DNA from: Zingiber officinale
Taxonomy: Eukaryota > Streptophyta > Magnoliopsida > Zingiberales > Zingiberaceae
Reading direction: 5' to 3'
Assembly: GCF_018446385.1 (NCBI RefSeq)
Contig: NC_056004.1
Location: forward strand, 28,464,492-28,528,491
Length of the DNA stretch: 64,000 nucleotides
The notes beneath the pieces were generated by a model, which worked only from the letters and a program-made list of their open reading frames with translations, ran no database searches and was not told the origin of the DNA. Within the stretch, counting starts at the first letter, position 1. Each line of letters starts with the position of its first letter. Positions 56,956 through 64,000 of the stretch are shown one piece after another. A program made the position numbers and the translations under genes.

Positions 56956-58722
56956 ATGTCAAGAAGAGGACGTCCCTGTACCGCTCGTACTGAGGACCGA
57001 GCTAAGGAGAATGAAGAGCCCAGAACAACTGAACCAAATCTCTCTGAAGTTGTTGCTCAACTCCAGAGACAAGTAGCAGAGCAGCAACAAGTGATCGTCA
57101 ATCTGATGGCCAATCAGCAGCTAACCCCTCCCACTCCTCCAATAATCAATGTGGAGACTCCAATGGTGACTGAGGTTCCACCAGCCACCCTGGAAGTCCC
57201 CACAGCACCTAGAAGACAAGAAGCATACCTGATACAGTGGCTGAAACTGAAGCCATAGAGTTTCTCAGGCACGACTGAGCCCTGGGATGCTCAGACTTGG
57301 TTCAAGACACTAGAGAGCACCATGGAACTTCTTGACTGGCCAGAAGTCGAGAAGGTCAAGTGTGCCTCATTCTACCTATCTGGAGATGCTCGTATGTGAT
57401 GGGAGAGAGTTAAAAGCAAGAGAGCAGTCAATTAGATGAGCTGGGCTGACTTTGAAGCAGAATTTTATGAAGAATTCTTCCACCAGCGGATCACCAATAA
57501 GCACTATGAGGAGTTCATAGAATTTAGACAAGGTGACCTGTCAGTGGAAGAAGCAGTAAAGAAATTCAATAGGCTAGTTCGTTTTTGCCCAGAGCTAGTA
57601 AGCACGGAGAAGGAACGAGTCAGACTGATGCTCAGGATGCTGAGGCCAATGATAGCACTTAATGTGAGTAGTGGAACTCACCAGCCCCAGACTGGCGAAG
57701 ACCTGGTCAGTAGAGCATTAGTTGCTGAGCACTATCTGGACAGCATCAGGGCACAACGAGCGCAGTATAAGCCAGTCAAAATCGAAGACAAGACAGCTGG
57801 AAGTCAGAAACCTCAGGCAAATAAGCAGCACTGGAAGGACAAAGATAATAAGAGAAAGCAGTGGAACTCAGGAGGTAACCAGAAAGGAAGACCAGCAAAT
57901 AAGCAAACCAAATTCCCTCACTGTCCTAAATGTGGGAGAACACATCCAGGAGCCTGTCTTTTGGGTAAGACTGGATGTTATTCATGTGGGCAGGAAGGAC
58001 ACATGGCTAAAGAATGTCCTAACAAGTTCAAAGCACCTCAGCCACAGCCAATACAATATGGAGGTAAACCTCAACTACATTATATGCCTGCAACTCTGGA
58101 AGGACCTCAGCTCAGTCAAGGAAGGTTGGAAGCCCCACCAGTTCCAGCCAGTGCTAGAGTATTCTCCCTCACTAAAGAAGAAGCTGCTAGTGCCTCCACG
58201 GTCGTAACAGGTCAAGTAGTTATTTTCCAGCATTTAGATACTGCACTATTTGATACTAGAGCGACCCATTCTTTTGTATCAGTACCCTTTGCCAAAGAAT
58301 TACAGGTACCTACAGAAAGCGTGAACTCCAAGTTCCTGATGACCCTACCTTCTGGGGAAGTCATGGAATCCAACCAGTGGCTTCGGGCTGTACCAGTTAG
58401 AATTTCAGATCGTGAGCTATGTGTAGATCTGGTAGTCCACGCCATGCAGGATTTTGATATCATTTTAGGTATGGATTTCCTCAGCAAGTACGGTGCTTTA
58501 GTGGACTGCTGCAGAAGGAAAGTGATCTTTAGTCCAGAAGGTGAACCATCCTTTAAATTCATGGGAGTACCGAAGAGGAAGACCCAGAAATTCCTCTCTT
58601 CTCTCACAGCTCACCAGATGTTAGCTAAAGGGTGTGCTAGTTTTCTTGCACACATTGTGAGTACAGAAGAACAAGAAGGACCCAAGCAGGAGGAAGTTCG
58701 GGTAGTCTGTGAGTATCCATAG
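56956..58722 (+). pseudogene. Gypsy gag and protease, broken
   Basis: ATG at 56956 (MSRRGRPCTARTED). A Gln-rich segment (QLQRQVAEQQQ) follows, then the gag core (WDAQTWFKTLESTM; EFYEEFFHQRITNKHYEEF), a zinc knuckle CYSCGQEGHMAKEC (about 57976-58017), and a protease region whose motif reads DTRATHSF where Asp-Thr/Ser-Gly is expected, so Gly is Arg. In-frame stops: TAG 57256, TGA 57397, TAG 57433, TAG 58720. The frame is otherwise continuous from 56956. It would have made the capsid/nucleocapsid and protease. Confidence 0.88.
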
Positions 58723-60213
58723 GTATTCCCAGAAGAGCTACCTGGACTACCTCCCAACAGAGAAGTGGAGTTTGAGATTAAACTGGTTCCTGGTATCGGT
58801 CCAATTTCAAAAGCTCCATACCGCATGTCTCCAGCAGAGCTGAAAGAGTTACAAGAACAACTTCAGGAGCTGCTTGACAAAGGTTTCATCCGCCCTAGTC
58901 ATTCACCATGGGGAGCTCCAGTGTTGTTCATCAAGAAGAAGGACGGATCTATGCGGATGTGCATAGATTATAGGGCTCTGAATTAGGTGACAATCAAGAA
59001 CAAGTACCCACTATCCAGAATCGATGACTTATTTGATCAATTGAAAGGGGCAACAGTGTTCTCCAAGATAGACCTGTGCTCTGGGTACCATCAGTTGAAA
59101 GTGAAGGAAAGTGATATATCCAGAACAGCTTTTAGGACCAGATACGGACACTATGAGTTCGTAGTCATGCCTTTTGGTGTGACTAATGCACCTGTAGTTT
59201 TTATGGACTTGATGAACAGAGTGTTCAGAGAATACCTTGACAAATTTGTCATCGTGTTCATCGACGACATTCTAATCTATTCCAGAACCCCAGAGGAGCA
59301 TGACACGCACTTAAGGATAGTACTGTAGACCCTTCAGCAAAAGCAGCTGTATGCTAAATTCTCGAAGTGCGAGTTCTGGTTAAATCAGGTGGCATTTCTA
59401 GGTCACATCATTTCTAAAGAAGGCATCCAAGTGGATCCAGCCAAAATAGAAGCGGTCAACAACTGGAGTAGACCCAAGAATGCTAGGGAGATCAGAAGCT
59501 TCCTTGGTTTAGCTGGGTACTACAGGAAATTCGTGGAGGACTTTTCCAGGATAGCTTCTCCACTAACGGCCTTAACCAGGAAGAACAAGAAGTTTGAGTG
59601 GTCAGACAAATGTGAGCAGAGTTTCCAAGAGTTAAAGAAGAGACTGACCAGTGCTCCCATCCTGACAGTTTCAGAAAGTGACAGGAGTTTTAACATCTGC
59701 AGTGATGCTTCCAAGATGGGCTTAGGAGCTGTACTCATGCAGGAAGGAAAAGTGATAGCTTATGCTTCTAGACAACTCAAAGATTATGAAAAGAATTACC
59801 CCACTTATGATCTTGAGCTGGCAGCTGTGGTCTTTGCACTAAAACTCTGGCGACATTATTTGTATGACGTTCAGTGTAGAATCTTCACAGACCATCAGAG
59901 TCTTAAGTACTTCTTCACCCAGAAGTACTTAAACATGAGACAGCGTAGGTGGCAAGAGTTGGTCAAAGATTATGACTGTGAAATCCTCTACCACCTAGGC
60001 AAAGCTAATAAAGTGGCAGATGCACTAAGCAGAAAATCCAGTGCATCCCTGGTGTCTTTGTCATCATTATCCCTACCACTGCAGAAGGAGTTGTCAGACT
60101 TTGCAATGGAAATTATTTATGGGCAACTCTCTGCATTGACCTTAGAGTCAACCCTGCTTGTGGATATACAGAGAAAGCAAAGTAAAGATCCAGATATCCA
60201 GAAGATCAAGTAG
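58723..60213 (+). pseudogene. Gypsy reverse transcriptase and RNase H, broken
   Basis: Same frame as gag. RT motifs: [45 protein letters not shown] and the catalytic FIDDILIYS (about 59255). RNase [37 protein letters not shown] and ADALSRK. Stops at 58984, 59326 and 60211. The catalytic Asp pair is kept. Because no frame change occurs over more than 3.9 kb, loss came by substitutions, chiefly new TAGs. Confidence 0.9.
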
Positions 60214-61754
60214 GGGATACAAGAAGAAGATACAGAGTATCGAGTATTGGACAGTGGAGTTCTTTATCAGGGGAACCGCCTTTGTGTCCCCAATGATGAG
60301 GAATTAAGAAGGAAGATTTTAGAGGAAGCTCCTAGTACACCATACTCCATGCATCATGGTTCTAGCAAGATGTACCAAGACGTGAAACAGAGGTTCTGGT
60401 GGTCTGGACTCAAAAGAGATGTTGCTAAATATGTCAGTACCTGCCTGACATGTTAGAGGGTCAAAGCAGAACACCAAAGACCAGGAGGAGTTCTACAGCC
60501 TCTCCTAATCCCAGAGTGGAAGTGGGAAGACATATCCATGGACTTCATAACAGGTCTCCCAAGAACCACAAATGGATATGATGTAATATGGGTAATAGTA
60601 GACCGATTGACCAAGTCTGCTCATTTTCTAGCCATCAAGGTGTCTCACTCTATAGAGCAGTTGGCACAGCTGTATGTTAAGGAGGTGATCAGACTTCACG
60701 GAGTTCATAAATCTATTATTTCAGATAGAGATGGGCGCTTCACCTCACACTTTTGGGAGTGTGCTCAGAATGCACTAGGCACCAAACTCAAGTTCAGCAC
60801 AGCCTTCCATCCTAAGACTGATGGACAGACAGAGCGAGTAAATCAGATTCTAGAAGATATGCTTAGAGCTTGTGCACTAGATTTCAAGGAAGTTGGTGCA
60901 AGTATCTATGCTTAGCTGAGTTTGTCAACAACAATAGCTATCAGGCCACCATCAAAAAAATGTGGAACCGCCACATCAGCGGCCCCCCTAGAGCCGGTCC
61001 CACGGATATGGAGGGAGGTAAATGCAGGTACACAGGTGGAAAGTGCATGGCGGAGACGTTAACCCCAGGCAATGACACCCCGGGGATCGACCCCTGGACC
61101 TATCAGGCCACCATCAAGATGGTACCTTATGAGGCGTTGTATGGTAGGAAGTGCAGATCACCCATTTGCTGGCAAGAAGCAGGTGAAAGAAGAGAAATGG
61201 AGGTAGAGTTGGGCATTCAGACTGAGATGATAGATGAGACCACTCTAGCTATCCAGAAGATCAGACAGAGGATTGAGATTGCCCAGAGTAGACAGAAGAG
61301 TTATGCTGACACACGTCGTAGGCCACTTGAATTCCAAGTAGGGGATTCAGTCTTTCTCAAGGTTGCTCCTATGAAGGGAGTGATGAGATTTGGTAAGAAG
61401 GGCAAATTAAGTCCCCGCTACGTAGGACCTTACCTGATCACAGAAAGGATTGGGAAAATAGCATACAAGCTGGACTTACCACAGGACATGTCGGCCATAC
61501 ATAACGTATTTCATGTCTCCATGCTAAATAAGTGTCTCCACGACCCTAGCCAGGTGATTCAGCTTCAATCAGTGCAGATCCAGGAGGATCTTAGCTACGA
61601 GAGCAGACCTACACAGATAGTGGACAAAGCAGTCAAGAGACTAAGAAACAAAGAAGTGCCACTAGTGAAGGTCATCTGGAAGAACCAGAAGCACGAGGAA
61701 GTCACTTGGGAGCGTGAGGACAGTATGAGACAGAAATATCCAGAGTTATTCTAA
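60214..61754 (+). pseudogene. Gypsy integrase with chromodomain, broken, SINE inside
   Basis: The zinc-binding HHCC part is partial (MHHGSSKMYQDVKQRFWWSG ... CLTC). Catalytic core: WEDISMDFITGLP, IISDRDGRFTSHFW, PKTDGQTERVNQ. A TAG lies at 60454. A one-base loss near 60889 shifts the frame; the rest continues in the other frame to 61754. The insertion at 60956-61099 adds 162 nt with its duplication and keeps that frame open. The C-terminal module (PLVKVIWKNQKHEEVTWERE) is a chromodomain of the Tekay type, thought to guide insertion to heterochromatin. Confidence 0.88.
60956..61099 (-). mobile_element. SINE-like insertion in the integrase
   Basis: An 18-bp direct duplication CTATCAGGCCACCATCAA flanks it (60938-60955, 61100-61117). 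Minus-strand reading starts with a box-B-like AGGGGTCGATCCCCGG and ends in a T-run after GGCGGTTCCACA. A ~20-bp word CGATATGGAGGGAGG-like is shared with the copy at 32646. No box-A region precedes it, so it is probably 5'-truncated. Confidence 0.7.
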
Positions 61755-61789
61755 GTTCGATGACGAAATTTTTATAAGGTATGGGGGAT

Positions 61790-64000
61790 TGTAAGAACCC
61801 AAATTTCCTTATTTCGAGTCCCAAAAATAATCTAAAAATATTTAAAAATGCTATAGAAATATTCTAAGGATTTTTAGAAATTTTTAGAGTATTTTTATGT
61901 AATTTTTGGAGGTCGTTTGATATTTTTACTAAACGAAAGAAGTTTTGACAAAAAAATGTCCAAGTCAAGATTCGAACCCGAGACCTCCGGCTAAACCCAA
62001 CTTTAACCAAATCCAGCTAGCCAACTGTTCCGAAAATATTTTGTGAAAGAATATGGAACGAAATAGATTTAAGCAGTAAGGGAACATTTAAAATAAAAAG
62101 GGCAATAAAAAGGCTCGGCTGAGGATTTGAACCCGCGACCAGGGGTTCCGGTCAAAACGTAGCTAACCAACTGTTCTGCAAGCATATTGTTAATCAAGTA
62201 GGGAACAAAATATATATAAGCTATAGTTGGAACTGAAAGTAACCCTAAGTATAAAGATTTAATTTCTCTTTCCCGAACCCTAATTCCCTTTCCCCTTTCC
62301 TCTCCCGACGGCGATTTCTCCTCTCTCGGTCGAAGACGAAACAATGTTAGGGCTTGGTCTCCGGCGCCGGTGAAAGGATTTTTCTGTCCGGTCTTCACCC
62401 GTGCGTGGCCACCTCGATGAAGGGAGCTCGGAAACACAAAGGAGCCGCCGAGATCTTCACCTCCTCCGAACCCTAGAACCATTCCGGCGGTTGTAAGTGC
62501 AAGAACAAGTCGTAAGTTGCTACTCACCTGCAGTAGAGTAGTTCCGGGTTCTTAATCTTCTTGTTTTTGAGTTTTTTGTGAAGATTGATGGTTAGGGTTT
62601 GCTGTCGTGTACTTTAAAAAGGAAAAAAAACTGTAGATTTCCTTCTGTTAGACTTAACAAAAGCTTAATACAAAATTATTGATCTCTAACCAATAATGAA
62701 CCATCCGTATTTGCCAAGTATAGGCTTTAGAGTTCCACGACATAATCTGCACAGGTTCAAAGTTACAAGAGACTATGCAGGCAGGCAACCTAAGTATGTG
62801 CTATTGGTGCATGATAAACCTAAGTATGTGCTATTAGTGCATGATAATTAACATGAGTTCCATGAGATAACTACTGATTACTACTAAAAGAATATGTGTC
62901 AAATGATGGAGACAAACTTATATAATTCTCTCTATATATATGGTCGGAAACTCAAATAACTATAGGTAGAGGCCACATCACCAGTTCAAAGTTCTTACAA
63001 CACACAGGAAGTTAACTTGAAACTAAAATGTAGTGCTTCAAGATACTTTCAGCTACAAACTATAACTTCCATTTGACTATTAAGTAGTCAAATTCAGTTT
63101 TCCTTGATTTATATATCTTGTAGCATGCTTAAAGAAGTTAGATTTGCTTTCCTTTGATTTATTCTGTTGATATATGCTGAAAGAATCCTGTTGCTCTATA
63201 AAAACTCTAGGATTTGCCTGTAAGTGGAAAAATAAGAGTTCTAATAAATTCTTTAGAGGTTTATAAGTAGTTATAAGAAAGAGAGACCAAGGTCTTAATA
63301 GGATCCCTAAGTTTAAGAATTGGGATCAGCAGCACACCAAGTGCTCAAAGAAATGCCAAGGCATTTTATTATAAGAACATAAAAAGATAATAAGTATTTT
63401 ATTTTAAAGAAAGGCTAGTACCCGACTTCCAAGGTTATCGTTAAACAAATCCAGGTGACCAATTCCAAGGTCTTGGCCCTGGTAAGACCAAGGTCTTTAC
63501 CCTCGTAGGACTGATGACTAGCTACCACAGTCCCAATTAGGGAGCGCACATTGGTACTAAGCCTGGGCCCCAAGAGAAGTTGATTATTATTTTAAAGTAA
63601 TTAAGTATATGTTTTGAAACAAATGAAATAAGCTCCATTTATGCTTAGAGTCAGCAAGTTTAGCTTTTTTTAATTCGAAGCATGCAGTATTAGTTTATTT
63701 GTTTCCTGATTAGTTAATTAGCATGATTAGCTTTATCTTCCAACATGCAGTTTTATCCTTGTATAGCATGATTAGCTATTAGAATTACATGAGTAGATTC
63801 CTTAGCTTTTCTTTGCTTTTAGATTAACATGAGCAGCTATGTTTATGCTTTATTTTCTTTTAGAGCATACAGTTTCTAGTTTCTTCTTGTATACATGCAT
63901 ATCCGTGTTTCTGTGAGTTAGATAGCGCTTACTAAGCAAATTTTGCTTATAGATTGCATTTCCTCTTACTGCAGATAAAGTAAAGGAAAAGATTTAGCTA
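61790..64000 (+). repeat. 3' LTR of the Tekay-like element, cut by window end
   Basis: It starts TGTAAGAACCC after GGTATGGGGGAT, and is collinear with 54054 to about 56265. 2211 bp are visible of an expected 2670. Confidence 0.9.

Larger units (their letters stand above)
54054..64000 (+). mobile_element. Chromodomain Gypsy retrotransposon (Tekay-like), 3' LTR runs off the window
   Basis: 5' LTR 54054-56723; primer site TTGCTATCAGAGC (about 56725-56737), one change from TTGGTATCAGAGC; gag-pol 56956-61754; 3' LTR from 61790. LTRs start TGTAACAACCC and TGTAAGAACCC; the 5' one ends GGTCGTTACA. The two LTRs look roughly 95% alike by eye in the first few hundred bases, so the insertion is not ancient, yet pol is full of stops. 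The left target copy would be ACGCT (54049-54053); the right one is out of view. Confidence 0.9.

Noticed and set aside
54054..64000. Intact autonomous Gypsy element
   Set aside because: Eight in-frame stops, one frameshift, a Gly-to-Arg change at the protease motif and a SINE insertion make it inactive.

Overview
This is plant nuclear DNA: intron-containing genes, Copia, Gypsy, CACTA, hAT-like and MULE-type elements, and AT-rich spacers. An angiosperm is certain and a monocot is likely. The large-LTR families and SINE remind me of Zingiberales-type genomes, but that is an impression. Most of the window is retrotransposon nested in retrotransposon. I find one complete host gene, a 7-exon bHLH transcription factor on the minus strand (28992-30337).

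Region by region. 1-19674 is a stack of insertions. An outer gag-only LTR element (gag remnant 803-1593, 3' LTR 3625-19674) carries a second related element in that LTR (3864-16476, target duplication CTAAT). The second carries a third in its own 5' LTR (4458-12695, duplication GTTTC). The third carries a Tekay-like Gypsy solo LTR in its 5' LTR (5291-8681). A Copia solo LTR (17209-18896, duplication GGAAA) and a partial one (1-802) also hit the outer element. 19675-22953 is the end of a CACTA transposon carrying minus-strand exons resembling an HVA22-like gene, importin-5, possibly an HMA-domain gene, and one unidentified exon. 22954-26622 holds an LTR fragment and a decayed element with a plant-transposon-type domain. 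About 27390-28395 is a Gypsy Tat-type LTR abutting a second CACTA end (to 28619).

28620-33782 is the gene island: the bHLH gene, a hAT-like MITE upstream of it, a hairpin MITE with a 9-bp target duplication, and a SINE copy. 33783-43125 is a non-coding LTR element (LARD-like, Tat-type PBS) with a 2.6-kb Copia solo LTR inside. 43126-45800 is AT-rich spacer. 45800-47171 is an LTR of the outer-element family. 47172-53175 is a decayed minus-strand Copia element with a solo LTR inserted in its reverse transcriptase. 53176-54053 is a Tat-type 3' LTR with its polypurine tract. 54054-64000 is a chromodomain Gypsy (Tekay-like) element with 5' LTR, gag-pol and most of the 3' LTR. Its frame is broken by eight stops and a frameshift, and a SINE sits in the integrase.

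The most interesting signals are: (i) three gag-only elements of one lineage nested together, plus a solo LTR of that lineage elsewhere; (ii) clusters of short perfect palindromes at matching positions in sister LTR families but with different cores (GTCGAC, ATCGAT, GGCGCC); (iii) a CACTA end with fragments of several host genes; (iv) stop codons in the Gypsy element that mostly look like CAG to TAG changes; (v) a ~146-bp tandem array inside one Tekay-like LTR.
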